Source: Sordariomycetes sp. S80-01Y (Eukaryota; Ascomycota; Sordariomycetes). From it: 64,000 bases of DNA. Shown here one piece after another: positions 9,802-20,835 of this stretch (position 1 is its first letter; each line of letters opens with the position of its first letter). The DNA lies in assembly GCA_037042185.1 (NCBI GenBank), contig JAXQJY010000021.1, positions 558,001 to 622,000 of the forward strand. Direction: 5' to 3'. The notes beneath the pieces were generated by a model, which ran no database searches, had not been told where the DNA came from, and saw nothing but the letters and a program-made list of their open reading frames with translations. The position numbers and the translations under genes are program-made.

Positions 9802-11961
9802 CTATAACCTCCCCCTCGCTTCGCCGAAGCTCACCGGGTCGTAGACCCTCTGCTTGATGAAGTTCATCAAGGCCACATCGCCCCACTCCTCCCACTCAAT
9901 CCACTGCTCCTCGTCCAGCGCACTGACGCCGTCCCGCCTCGCTGCCTTCATGGTCTCCCTGGCCACGACGAGACTCGCTTCCCTGACGCGCTCAATCCTG
10001 GGGTAGATGAGGCCCTTGTGGATCTCGTCGGCCGTGAGGGACTTGGCGAGCGCGTCCGCGGCGGTGTAGACCATCTCGTCCGTCACACGTGTGGCCTTTG
10101 ACAGGATGGCGCCAAGGCCGAGGCCGGGGAAGACGTAGACGTTGTTTCCCTGGTTGGGGTGGTATGTAACCCCGTCGACGGTGACGGGAGAGAAGGGGCT
10201 GCCGGAGGCGAAGATGCAGGTGCCCTCGGTCCATTGGATGGCTTGCTCGAAGGTGCACTCCGCCTTGGTCAGCGGGTTGCTGAGAGGGAAGAGGATGGGT
10301 CGGCGGCCCATACCGCCAGCATCTACGCTGGCCTTGAGGGCGCGGACGGTGCTTTCAGTGAAGCAGCCAAAGGTGGCCGTCAGGCCGACGAGGGCACTGG
10401 GCCTTACGTACTCAATGACCTCCTCCAGGGTGCGGAACTGATGACCAGCATTGTCCGCGCGGGCAAAGTACTTCTTGTGCTCAGCGAGCTTGTCGCCGCG
10501 GTCGGCGGTGACGAGGCCCTTGGTGTCTACGAGCCAGAACTTGGAGCGGGCCTCGGCCTCGGACAGGCCGCGGCGTGTGTAGTACTCCATGAGCTGCTTG
10601 GCGACGCCGACACCGGCGGAACCAGCGCCCATGAAGACCAATCGCTGCTCCTCGAGGGGAACGCCGGACAGGTTGACGGCGCCAATGTAGCCGCCGAGCA
10701 CGACGGCGCCGGTGCCCTGGACGTCGTCGTTGAAGCACTTGTGCGTGTTCCTGTAGCGGTCGAGGTAGTTGAAGGCCTTCTCCGTCTCGAAGTCCTCGAA
10801 CTGGACGACCATGTCCGGGTAGACGTCCTTGACGGCAGCCATGAACTCGTCCATGAACTCCTGCTGGACGTCGAGAGGGACGCGCTTCTGGCGCAGGCCG
10901 AGGTAGAGGGGGTCCTGGAGGTTGGACTCGTTGTTGGTGCCGCAGTCGAGGACGATGGGGAGGGTCTTGGAGGGGTGGATGCCGGCGGCGGCGGTGTAGA
11001 GGGAGAGCTTGCCAACCGAGATGCCGACGCCGTTCAGGCCCAGGTCGCCGAGACCGAGGATTCTTGAGCCGTCGGTAACGACACAGATCTCGGGCTTCTC
11101 GCAAGGCCAATTCCGCAGCATGGTGCGGATGCTCTTCCGCTGCTTGATGGAGATGTACAGGGCCTCAGGCCTCGTGTAGATGGAGGAGTACTGGAGGCAG
11201 ACATCGCCAATGGTGGGGGTGTAGACGAGGGGCATGAGCTCGCGGATGTTGTCCATGACGAGGCGGTAGAAGAGGTCGATGTTCTGGTCCTTGAGGGAGG
11301 AGAGGTAGAGGTACTTGTCGATGGGGGTGGATCGGGTTTGGACCATCTTGAGGGCGCGGGCGACCTGGTTCTGGAGGGACTCCATAGTGTGGGGGATGAG
11401 GCCGGTGAGGTTCTTGCTGATGCGCTCATCGGGGGTGAAGGAGAGGCCTGGTCGCGCACGTCAGTGTCAGTCGATGTTAGAGCAGCAGTGCTGAGCGGGA
11501 GACATACCCTTGTTCCAGAGGGGCTCCCTCAGGACCTGGTAGCCGGAAGCCATGTCGTCGGGAATGTACTCAGTCTGGCTGGACTGCTTGACTTCAGCAA
11601 AGGTCTTCTGGGAGTAACCCCGGAGCTGGTCGAGCGAGGCGGCCTTGAGACCCTGTTCAATGGCCGACAGGTCGACGGACTGGAGGGGGTTGATGGAGTC
11701 GGCCATCCTGCGGCGGGAGAGGGAGCGACGCTTATTATTTAACGTGGCGGCGCTCGAGGTGGAAAAGTGGCGCCCGGCTGGTGGGCTGTTGCTGGCGGTG
11801 GCAGGCCGGGTGGCACTGGCACTGGCACTGGCACTGGCAGCCGCGGTTGGGGTCGCTTGGGGAAGCTGGGAAAAGGGGGAGGAGGATTCAGACCGAGGTG
11901 TGGGGACCCAAACCTCAGAGCCGGCGGACGAGTGATTCGAGGAGCGGGAGGACCAGGACAT
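9802..11961 (-). CDS. MAE1: Mitochondrial NAD(P)-malic enzyme
   Basis: Oxidative decarboxylation of malate to pyruvate, probably in mitochondria. Two exons, 11961-11508 and 11447-9802, with a 60-base phase-1 intron, give 699 residues, close to the yeast Mae1 size. Visible family blocks are YTPTIGDVCLQYSSIY (N-terminal malic domain), VVTDGSRILGLGDLG, and the Rossmann motif VFMGAGSAGVGVAKQL. The N-terminus is Ser/Ala/Arg-rich with few acidic residues and includes GRHFSTSS, a typical mitochondrial presequence. ATG 11961 was chosen because a TATATA element lies about 65 bases upstream; a longer in-frame start exists but reads through that element. ATG at MADSINPL, near 11706, would give a form lacking the presequence. 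Cofactor preference cannot be settled by eye. Confidence 0.93.
11811..11840. repeat. TGGCAC hexamer microsatellite inside the malic enzyme presequence
   Basis: Four TGGCAC units plus a TGGCAG variant in tandem. On the minus strand they encode an Ala-Ser repeat in the mitochondrial targeting region. Confidence 0.9.
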
Positions 11962-12025
11962 AGCACGACGACAAGCACCGGGAGTGGCAGCAGCGCTGGG
12001 TCGGGGGGACGAGAAGGGGACGGGA

Positions 12026-12031
12026 TATATA
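12026..12031 (-). promoter_or_regulatory. TATA element of the malic enzyme gene
   Basis: TATATA on the minus strand, about 65 bases before the chosen start codon. It supports transcription starting downstream of the longer in-frame ORF. Confidence 0.5.
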
Positions 12032-12480
12032 GGGCACGGCGGATGCTGGAGAGGGTTGCAGACCAGAGGGGACCGGCGCATCGGGCTGCTTTTGAAGGGA
12101 AGCCTCTTGGCCGGACCTGCAACAGAGGAAGCCATGCGGGATGTGCGACGAGACGAAATGGAACCCAACGGGCACCAGCTCTCGGGACGGACAGGGGGGG
12201 CTTGAGGGAAGCAGGGGGTGGGAGGGCAAGCTCGGGCCAGTACGGAGGGGGGGGGAGCCAGAGATCGATGGGTAATCGTGCTCTGGGTTTCAGGAAAGGA
12301 AGAAGAGACGGATGGTGTCGAGGAGCAGAGCACAGCAGGACGACGTTGGACGGCTGGGGGCAGCTCAAATGAGGCCGCGTGGGCCCTCCGTCTCCGGTGT
12401 GGAGTGGAAGCTAGTCGTGCCCGGTGCCGGAGGATGGTGGATTGGGGATTGGCAGTCAAGGCAGTCCAAGGAGTCACGGC

Positions 12481-12510
12481 GTGCGTGTGCGTGTGCGTGT
12501 GCGTGTGCGT
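12481..12510. repeat. GTGCGT microsatellite
   Basis: Five tandem GTGCGT units, an alternating purine-pyrimidine run about 520 bases upstream of the malic enzyme start. Confidence 0.85.
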
Positions 12511-15226
12511 TTGCAGGAGCGAGGACGAGGAAAGAATCTGCAGCTGATCGCGATATTCGTGTGTGAGGAATGTGGAGACCGGGGTAATATCGCCAGCTCT
12601 ACCAGTAAAGCTACTCCGTGCAGAGAGCGAGTCCTCGTCTGGCCCCTTCAAGTTCAGTTGGCAGCCAGGGGCGTCACCAGCGCCGTGTTCCAGCAATTTG
12701 TTGAGGGCTTGTCTCCGTGCCTGATTGCCTGATTGATTGCTTGCTTGCTTCTTGTGTCACCGCCCCGATCGTACCATTCCAATCTCATTAGTCCGCTTTC
12801 CTAATTTCGTGCAGGCCCCAGCCAGCCGCGAAGGGCCCAGGGACCTTGACCTTTACAGGGAGATGACAAGGCGCCCGGAGCACCGCGGCGCTTCACCGGG
12901 GGCGCCCCACGCTGTCCAGCCCAGCCCCGAGTCCCCACCGCCTCCGGACAACTTCCGGACGCCGGGGCCTCTTAAGGGTCTGTCAATCCCCATCCTCTGC
13001 TTCCTGCTGCTTCCGACAATTCTCGACGTCTCTCACGGACTGTGAGCGAGGCTTCTGCAGGTGATGCCGCCGCAGCAGTTAGCGCGAGAGGGGCGGCGCC
13101 GGCAATCCACCGCCTTGTTGGGGGGGAAGGGCGAAGGAAAAGACGGCATCGTCCCGAGCTGTGCAAGAAGCTGGGAAGGCTGTCCGTGACGGAGGGGCGG
13201 GAGCACCAGGAGGGAAGGGCCCGGAATTGGTGAAAAGTTGGGGAAATGGACCCCTGCGATGCGGGCTGCCGCGTCGCATGTGCCTGCAGCTCAGCGCACC
13301 TCAGCACACCTCAGCACAGCACCCTCAGGCGGTGTCAGACTCGGAGCTAGCGAGCTAGCGAGGTAAGCTCACCTGCTGCTTCACCGACACTCACCTTGGG
13401 GCGGCGTGCTCGCGTGCCCAGTGGCAGCGTGAGCTCCCTCGCTGCCCGTCTGTGCTCTGCTGGTGCTGGTGATGTGATAGCCTTACCCGCCAGTCTCCAA
13501 CTCCAAGTCCCACAAAGAAGACGGAGACGAGAAAAAAAAAAAAAGAACCGAAAATCAAGAGGATCCGCGAGACCTCAAGTTTCCGAGCTCGACTCCAAGC
13601 GTCCTTCTCCAAAAGCCCACGTCAATCCAAACCCAATCCCATCCCATCCCATCCAGGCGCCCGCCCGTCCTGTCTGACCTGCAGCCCGACTTCGCCCGAC
13701 CTCCCGGGGTTCCAGCGCCCCCAGGGACAGGGGGCAGCCTGAGCTGGGCGCCCAAAAACCACCCCCACAGGGCGCCACGCGAGAAAACAGGAGCCCTGAA
13801 CCCCTGGCCCGCGTCTCGCATCGGAATCTGGTCCCAGGGAGTCGCAAAGTCGATGCCCGCCTTGTCAGAGAGCTGCCTCAGCTTTCGCACGCAGATGTGA
13901 TACGCGTAGCAGCCTCACAATGGGGCGCCTTGGCTTCTATGCTCTGGGAGGCCCTGGTGTCTGAAGAGCACGGAGTACGTACTACTACTAACTTGCCAAC
14001 GTACCCTTACTTGGGTGGTAATTACAATTACGGTTGGGGCCGCCGACCGGCAGCAGCGCGCGAGGGCCGCAGACGGCGTGACGAGCCTGCTGTAAGTCCG
14101 AAAGCAAGTCGACGCGAAAACGGACCTTGACCGCCCCCTGCCCAGCCCTGCAGCCCAACAATTTTCTCTTCCTCTGCGTCCTGTCTTGTCTCGGCCAGCG
14201 CTTCCGGTCAGCCCCGCGCGCTCTCTGTCGAATCCCGGAGCTGCTGCACATGCCGCCCCGGGTCGGCATCTGCCTCGCCCGGCCCCCAAGCGAAGCTTCC
14301 CGCCCGACCCGCGCGTATCGTAGCTGTTGGGAGCTCGATTCGACCATCCATCCCGTCCATCTCAACCGATTCTCCCCCGCGATCTGGAGGTTGGGAAAGC
14401 TTATCTGGGCCCGTGAGGTGTGGAGGGGAGGGGTTCTCTTCGTGTTTGCTTATCTGGGTTTGCGCGCTCTGTAGTCTGTTGTCTGTGGTCTCCAGCCTCG
14501 AGCCTGCAGGTGAGACTCCTCGGGCCATGCTAACCTACACCATGACGACGATGACGAGAGACGCGCCGCTCAACAGCCACAAGCTGCCTCGGGCAGACAG
14601 CCCGGTCCCTCCATCGTCGACTTGAGAGTCTGCATATTTGCGTCACAATCTTCATCCTTGGCTCGGGTTGTGCCGCCGTCATGAACCGAACGTGCAACAG
14701 CACCTCATCTTCGTGCTCCGGTGTGACGACCTTGTGCTGCCGTCGCGGCTAGACGCCGCGCGGATCGACAGGACGAAACGAAAGGGAAGCGCGAGGCACG
14801 GCACGAAACCGAGGCAGACGTGCCTTGCTTGTGATGTCGAGCCTTGCCCGCCGTGGGCGGTGATGGCTTTGGCCGCTCTCGCAGCGACGATATGAGTCAG
14901 TCGTGCTTCCGACTCATTATCTTCTACGGCTGCGAGGTGCAGATGGCCATGGACGAGCCGAGGATCAAGACAGGCTCGTCCCGGCTCACGGGATGAACGC
15001 ATAGCTCAACGTCTGTCCAGCTTCCCACGTGCAGTTGCCGAGATGTAGCGAGGTCGCCATCGGCTACGGCCCCTAATGTAAACATCTGATGGCTTGTATT
15101 TCGAGTGCCTGATTCTTGGGTCCCTTTCCCGCCTCTCAGCCCGCTACTCTATCAAAAAACAAAGTGGTATCTTGTATTCCTCGTCGTGTCACCTGCACCT
15201 CATGTCTCGTACACTCTCCGTCCAAT

Positions 15227-18200
15227 CTAACCCCCCTTGCCCTTTGCCCCAGCGACCTCAGCCCTGTTGCTGCTCTCCTTACCGACCTGCACGGCTCTCT
15301 GAACCTTCCGCTCGATCTTGTCCCTCAGCTTCTCATCCTGGCCGACAAGGTCCCACCATTTCGCCAGGCCCTTTGCGTACCGCGGCTCCGCCTCCTTCAG
15401 CTCGACGGGCGGTCCCTTGATCTGAGGCAGCCCAGACTCATCGCTTTTCTCCCAGACGGCCCAGCTCGAGCTGTCGCCCGACCTCAGCCCGTAGCCACGT
15501 CCCTTCATAGCCGCGATGTTAAAGTGCCGTAGCAGGACGATGTCGCCGGCGGCAACAGTGGGGAGCGAAGTCTTGTGAGGCCTGTAGAGATGTGCCACGA
15601 CTGCACTGGTGGCGGACGACGATGCGTTTGTTGGGTCCGTAAGGAGGATCTCCATGATCCAATCTTTGGGCCCATTCTTCGCACGGACTGGAGTATCCGG
15701 TTTTGCGGCAGCGATGCCGATGACATCGGTATTTTGCGTGAGGTGAGTCCGCAGGGCATTGAGGGACAGGCAGTCGGGAAGTTCCTTGCGCAGCTCCTTG
15801 GACAGCTTAAGTTTCAAGGACTGGAGCGTCTCGTCGCCCTCCACAAAGGACGACTCGACCGACGTCGCGCCTTTAGCGGCTGGTTGCGGCCTGTCCCCTT
15901 GCGTACTTGGCTCTGGCGTTCTGCTGCTTCGAAGCTCGTGAGCCGGGTGGGTGGCCAGCTCGCGATCTGGCGTCACTTCGCCCCGGATCTTGCGTGGCTG
16001 TGGAGTCGCTGGTTCAACGTCTTCATCGTGATCTTTGCTGCGCGTCACACGCGTTGACCGTGTGTTCTGACCCTCGGATTTTGAAGCCGCGAGGCCAGAT
16101 TCAGAAGCCCTGTCTGCCTGTGAATCTGTGCCCTCTGCAAGGAAGTGCCTTGAATCTCCTTCTTGTGGTTTGCTACGTGTAGCACGGGGGGACTGCGACG
16201 AAGTCGTCTGGTCCTTCAACGACTGTGTTTTGACCTGCTGCGAATCTTCTGGCTCGGCAGATGCTGCGACCGAAGACCGTGTTTCTCGAGCCTTCGCCGG
16301 CGTCCCTCTGCGGCTGCTGGCCTTCTGTGCCGTGTCCTCCGCAAGCAGGAAACTGGGGTCGTCGTCGTAGACCTTGCTGCGTGTAACGCGAATCGACTGG
16401 GGAGAAGCCTGTGATGTCGATCTGTTTCGCGGCTCTGGCGTAGCTTGCGGCGTCTTTCGCGTACCTGACCTCTGAGGCTTTTCGGCTGACTCGGACCCTG
16501 CTCTTGCCAAAGCCTCCTCATCCGTAGCCACGGATGACATGCTCTTCCGATCCCAGCTCCTCAAGGATTGCGGACCGATATTGATTTCCCGCTCCCGCCT
16601 CTCCTTCGTCCTAGATCTCGTCGCTCTAGACGGTGGTTCGTCTACAACTTCGGCTTCCTCGACGGACGGGACCTGGACCTGGGAAGCGAACGATGTGGAA
16701 GGCGCTCGAGAATCCCTGGCCGAGGACGCTTCATTCATTATTTGATCCTCCAGGGCCATGGTGTACTCTGCTTCAGAGTCCATTTCGTCTACCTCTTCCT
16801 CAACCTCCTCGTTAGGTTGCGTAGCGTCACCCGCTTTCTGTGACCTGTCGAGTGTTGGTAGAGAGTCTTCGCCAACAACGGAAGCGTCGAGCTCAGCAGC
16901 ATGCACGACTTCGGCTGCCTCTTCTACCCTCAACGTTTGTGTCTCGGGGGGTGACTCGGCGGTGACTTGCTCGATTGACTGCTGCTCTCCAGCGTTACGG
17001 CTTTCGGCAGGCTCGGCCAAGGACTGATTTTCGGTAGGCGCATTGTCAAGTTCCATGGCATCATGCTCCTCGACTGTCACCGAGGGAGGCTCAAGCTCGA
17101 CTGCCTTCTCGGCTCCTTGCTCGGCAGTCTTCTCGGCAATCTCTGTAACCTCAACTTGTGTCGCAATAATCTTTGGTATACCAGTATCAGCAGAAGCCCC
17201 TTGCCCGACAGCTGCTGCCTCCATTCTAGGCTCCGAGGTGACTTCCCGCTGCTCGACATCCATTGATGCAGGGGCTTGCTTGTCATCTTGCTGAGTTTGC
17301 GAAGGTGCGAAATCGAAATTGGTCATAGGCTGACTTTCGAAAGAGATAGAAGTCTGGGTGTTTTCCTGAGCAGAAGGTGCCTGACTTTGGACAGTTGTTT
17401 GTTGTGGCTCCAGGTCATCAGGGTCTCCCATTTCGGCCTCTGTCATCTTGGGACTCGAGGGCAGCTGTGCTTTTGGGGTATCCATCCGTGAAGGGTCTGT
17501 ATCCTGGGCGTTGAGGACCTCATCAGCCACCTCTGTATGTTGCCGGATAGCAGCATCCTGTTCTGCGAGACGATGAGCATCTGTAACCTTCGTATTCTCG
17601 TCTCGTTCCGCACGCAGCGGCGATCTGTCCGACACGGGGTTGTCGATGCCATCGTGATCCTCTTCTTCCCTGGCCGGGTCTTCGTTAGCAGATCGCCTGG
17701 CGTCTTCTTCTCCGCCCTCGGAATTTTCGTCCATATCCAGCCTCTCCTCAAGGCGATGCGTCTCCGCCTCATGGACAAGGTTAGCAGCATCAGCCAGTTC
17801 GTCCAGCCTCTCGCTGGGTCCATCGCTGGCCTCGGCCTCGGGATCATCCTCCAGCCGGGCGGCAGTTGGCAGGGGAGCTGCCGACGGGACAGGTGCCGAC
17901 GCCGGCGGCTCATCATCATCGGAGTCTGAGAGCAGGTCGATGAAGACAGGTCCACTAGACGAAGGAGGTGCAGGCGCACGGGTTGGCCGGCCTGGCGCTT
18001 CATCTTCTAGACTTGCATCGTCATAATCTTGCATTTCTTCCTCTGAGTCTTCCTCACCGTAGCTGGCTTCCTCATCATAGTCCTCGCCTTCGGCGTCAAA
18101 TTCCCCACGCTCGTCAGCCACCCCATGGCCTGTGTTGGTAGGAAGTTCGATCTCGAGCTCCTCCTCCTCGTCAACGTCGCTCTCCTCATCCTCTTCAAAG

Positions 18201-20302
18201 TCAACAACCTGCTGATCAGGGTCGTCTGGGTCGAGGGGTTGCGCAGACTCGTCGTCCGACTCAACGACATCGTCTTCTTGAGCATCATCGTAATTCCGTA
18301 AGTCGTAGTCTTCTCCAGCCAGATCCCCGCCGTCGCGATATTCATCTTCAGCACTTGCTCTCGGGCTGTCTTCATCGTCGATGGGTGCATCCTCCGTCAC
18401 TGGGTCTACTTGCATATATCCCTGCTCCCTCGAATCTTCGCCCTCTTCCTGCTCGGCGTCTGTTGCTTCTGGTTGCTGATCTTCGAACTCTCCCATATCT
18501 TGTTCGATGCTTGCTCTTCTGGGCGGAGATGAGCTGGTGAGCTCGATTGGGTTGTCGAAATCGTTCGACTCGGGGAGTTGGGATTGTGGCGGCAACGATG
18601 TCAAGTGATCCCACGACGATTGCTCGAGCTGGGACGGCGCAAAGGCAGGTTCATTGCTGGCAATATCGTGCGAGAAGTCCCCGGCGTACTCTGCCGCATT
18701 GTCCTGCATATCTGATGGACCAGAGACCCCGTGACCCGCCGCAGCCGAGTAGAACTCGTTTGCCTTATAAAGTCTGTTCACCTCATCTTCCGGCATAGCA
18801 TCTTCCATCGGTCCTGTATGGGTCTCCATTGGGGGTTCCGGATAGTCAGACGCCGGTGGCTCATGAGAACGGGCGTCAGACATGCCGAACCCTCCATTGA
18901 AGTCATTGCTGCTATGCGTCCCAAAGACAGAGCCAGTATTGGCGCCGGAGCCAAAGCCAGCCCCAAACCCGGCCATCGAAGGTGCTCCAAAAGCAGGGGC
19001 AGACTCTGAAGAACCTCGGAAGCTAGAATCCACCCCAAAGGTCGCACCCGGTGCAGCACCGAAGGATGCTTGTGGTGCGAAGCCAGAACTAGTGTGGAGG
19101 CCAGAAGAAGCGGCTGAGCCGAAGCCTGATCCCTGGGAGCCTGATACCGCAGCATGCGATTGCCCAAACGATGGTTGGAAGACGGCAAAGGGATTGGGCT
19201 GGGCGGAGGCCGGTTCAGGAGCGTCTGTGGCAAGGTTCTCTTCGACCCGCGTGAGGGAAGTCTCGGGAACGCCAGTGGGTGTAGGAGACGAGGGTGGTCC
19301 TGGGCTTTCTCCCGGCGGTTCTAAAGGTGCTCTTGGCGTCTGCATCTGGGGTTCATCATGAGCGCGGGTCTGGACTCCCTCATCAACCATAGGAGGCGAC
19401 GACTTCTCGGCAGCTGCTGGGCCTTGTTCCTCCTCAGCCTCCTCGCCCTCGGATTCTGTATCCTCAAGCTCTTGCCTTGGCTCAGCCTCAGGACTAGGGG
19501 TTCGACTCGAATACGTCCATTTCTCGACCATACTGAATCGCGACCTTCGCTTCTCCTTGCTGCCTTTCTTCGGCTTCTTGAACCGCGGCTGGTCGTCAAA
19601 GTCCTCAAGGTCACCTTCCCAGAACCCCCCGAGCGATAACTTTGACCGCTTGAGGAACGCTGGCGAGGAGTATTCTCCATTGTCCTCCTCAAAAGCAGAA
19701 GCAGATCGCTTTGTCGGCAATGCAGGTGTCGCTCGCAAGGATTGAGGCGGTTCGACAGACGCAGACGCTGGCGAACGGAGAGGATCGGCAACGGGCGTTG
19801 AAGAAGGCTCCTGCGTACCACTGATGAGCCGCTTCAGTCGTTCTTCCTCGGTCTCGTCATGCTCCACGGTCTCCGGCTCGTCCACATCGATGAGCACCTC
19901 TTCCCGGTCTTCAGCCCGCTTGATTATCAGTCTCAGTCGGTTTCTGTAGCTCAGCTCCCACTCTAAAGTGTCCGGCCGCTTCATTCCCTCCACCTTGGAC
20001 CAATGTGCGCCCAAAATACCAAGTGTGACCTCATCACCGGCTCCTATCTTAGCCGCTGCCACCGCATCTCCAGCGGCGCCATGAAAGTCGACGCGCACCT
20101 TTCCATTGTTGCTTCGGAGGCGAAAGTCGGATTCAACGAGGATGAAGCCGAGGGAGCGGTTGACGACACTGTAGGGAAAGGTGATAGTGATCTCGCCATG
20201 AACCACTCGCTCGAGAGGATCAGAGATTTCGGGTTGGAGTTGAGACACGGGGGTTTGGGTAGCTTGTGTGAGCGCCGCGCGCGTTTGTTCCGCCGTAGCC
20301 AT
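15227..20302 (-). CDS. Telomere-type single-strand DNA-binding protein (POT1/Cdc13 OB-fold), large and disordered
   Basis: One uninterrupted frame of 1691 residues from ATG 20302; another in-frame ATG 13 codons upstream (20341) and a frame open to 20494 leave the start uncertain. Roughly residues 1490-1620 match the Telo_bind OB-fold of fungal POT1/Cdc13 proteins (ending GRGYGLRSGDSSSWAVWEK). Residues about 25-115 form a second ordered block (ERVVHGEITITFPYSVVNRS). Between them is a very long acidic low-complexity region with Ser/Pro, Glu and Asp runs, an FG-rich stretch (about residues 369-474, nine FG dipeptides) and basic segments. Family role: binding the G-strand overhang and capping telomeres. 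The FG stretch is unexpected. The assignment rests on the C-terminal domain. Confidence 0.78.
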   Translation of the reverse strand: MATAEQTRAALTQATQTPVSQLQPEISDPLERVVHGEITITFPYSVVNRSLGFILVESDFRLRSNNGKVRVDFHGAAGDAVAAAKIGAGDEVTLGILGAHWSKVEGMKRPDTLEWELSYRNRLRLIIKRAEDREEVLIDVDEPETVEHDETEEERLKRLISGTQEPSSTPVADPLRSPASASVEPPQSLRATPALPTKRSASAFEEDNGEYSSPAFLKRSKLSLGGFWEGDLEDFDDQPRFKKPKKGSKEKRRSRFSMVEKWTYSSRTPSPEAEPRQELEDTESEGEEAEEEQGPAAAEKSSPPMVDEGVQTRAHDEPQMQTPRAPLEPPGESPGPPSSPTPTGVPETSLTRVEENLATDAPEPASAQPNPFAVFQPSFGQSHAAVSGSQGSGFGSAASSGLHTSSGFAPQASFGAAPGATFGVDSSFRGSSESAPAFGAPSMAGFGAGFGSGANTGSVFGTHSSNDFNGGFGMSDARSHEPPASDYPEPPMETHTGPMEDAMPEDEVNRLYKANEFYSAAAGHGVSGPSDMQDNAAEYAGDFSHDIASNEPAFAPSQLEQSSWDHLTSLPPQSQLPESNDFDNPIELTSSSPPRRASIEQDMGEFEDQQPEATDAEQEEGEDSREQGYMQVDPVTEDAPIDDEDSPRASAEDEYRDGGDLAGEDYDLRNYDDAQEDDVVESDDESAQPLDPDDPDQQVVDFEEDEESDVDEEEELEIELPTNTGHGVADERGEFDAEGEDYDEEASYGEEDSEEEMQDYDDASLEDEAPGRPTRAPAPPSSSGPVFIDLLSDSDDDEPPASAPVPSAAPLPTAARLEDDPEAEASDGPSERLDELADAANLVHEAETHRLEERLDMDENSEGGEEDARRSANEDPAREEEDHDGIDNPVSDRSPLRAERDENTKVTDAHRLAEQDAAIRQHTEVADEVLNAQDTDPSRMDTPKAQLPSSPKMTEAEMGDPDDLEPQQTTVQSQAPSAQENTQTSISFESQPMTNFDFAPSQTQQDDKQAPASMDVEQREVTSEPRMEAAAVGQGASADTGIPKIIATQVEVTEIAEKTAEQGAEKAVELEPPSVTVEEHDAMELDNAPTENQSLAEPAESRNAGEQQSIEQVTAESPPETQTLRVEEAAEVVHAAELDASVVGEDSLPTLDRSQKAGDATQPNEEVEEEVDEMDSEAEYTMALEDQIMNEASSARDSRAPSTSFASQVQVPSVEEAEVVDEPPSRATRSRTKERREREINIGPQSLRSWDRKSMSSVATDEEALARAGSESAEKPQRSGTRKTPQATPEPRNRSTSQASPQSIRVTRSKVYDDDPSFLLAEDTAQKASSRRGTPAKARETRSSVAASAEPEDSQQVKTQSLKDQTTSSQSPRATRSKPQEGDSRHFLAEGTDSQADRASESGLAASKSEGQNTRSTRVTRSKDHDEDVEPATPQPRKIRGEVTPDRELATHPAHELRSSRTPEPSTQGDRPQPAAKGATSVESSFVEGDETLQSLKLKLSKELRKELPDCLSLNALRTHLTQNTDVIGIAAAKPDTPVRAKNGPKDWIMEILLTDPTNASSSATSAVVAHLYRPHKTSLPTVAAGDIVLLRHFNIAAMKGRGYGLRSGDSSSWAVWEKSDESGLPQIKGPPVELKEAEPRYAKGLAKWWDLVGQDEKLRDKIERKVQRAVQVGKESSNRAEVAGAKGKGG

Positions 20303-20835
20303 GTTGTTGACGACGGTGTCGCGGTCGCGTGTTGCGATCATGGAACGTTTGAAATCGAACGGTCGCGCAACGGCATGGCCACTGTAGTCAATGCGCGCAT
20401 GGGAAGCTAGTAGTCCATGGGGAAAAGCGCATCGCTGTGGGCGCTGTGTGAAAGGCAGGGCGGGTAGAGGTAACTGAATGAATGGACGTAACAAAGCGCG
20501 ATGGCCTCAATTGCATCCAGGTGGAGCTCGAGCTCTAAGCTTGAAAGCGGCAGGCGGTGTCCTGAGGGAGCGACCAGCAGGTGCCGAGCTGTCGGTGAAG
20601 TTTCGGTGAGCCGGGCGATCAGCCGGCTGGCGCTCTTCTCCACCGAAACGGGACAGGGAGCAGCCACTGCAGTGCCCCGCCAATTCACCTCAGGCTCAGG
20701 CTGGTCTCGCCATTCCACCCAATCACTCCATCATTACCCATCCATGACTTCACTACTCTCATAGACAATGCGCTCAAAAATATCCTTATGATCAGCTGCT
20801 TGCAATACCTGCCTCGACGCTTCCTGTCCGGCATC
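20303..20835. promoter_or_regulatory. Divergent promoter region between the telomere-type gene and the flavin monooxygenase
   Basis: The two genes start on opposite strands 533 bases apart, so this segment must hold both promoters. I see no other gene and no outstanding motif. Confidence 0.6.

Larger units (their letters stand above)
11962..15226. other. 3.3 kb region without a recognisable gene
   Basis: It lies between the malic enzyme start and the 3' end of the telomere-type gene. It holds the malic enzyme promoter, a GTGCGT microsatellite (12481-12510), a short CATCC tandem near 13638-13656 and pyrimidine- or purine-rich stretches. No frame has convincing protein composition on either strand. 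Confidence 0.55.

Noticed and set aside
10159-11067. 302-residue plus-strand frame opposite malic enzyme
   Set aside because: It is the reverse-strand shadow of a strongly conserved coding region with C-ending codons.
11962-12696. Upstream in-frame extension of malic enzyme (to 12696)
   Set aside because: It would run through a TATATA element and low-complexity promoter-like DNA; the start at 11961 gives a normal presequence.
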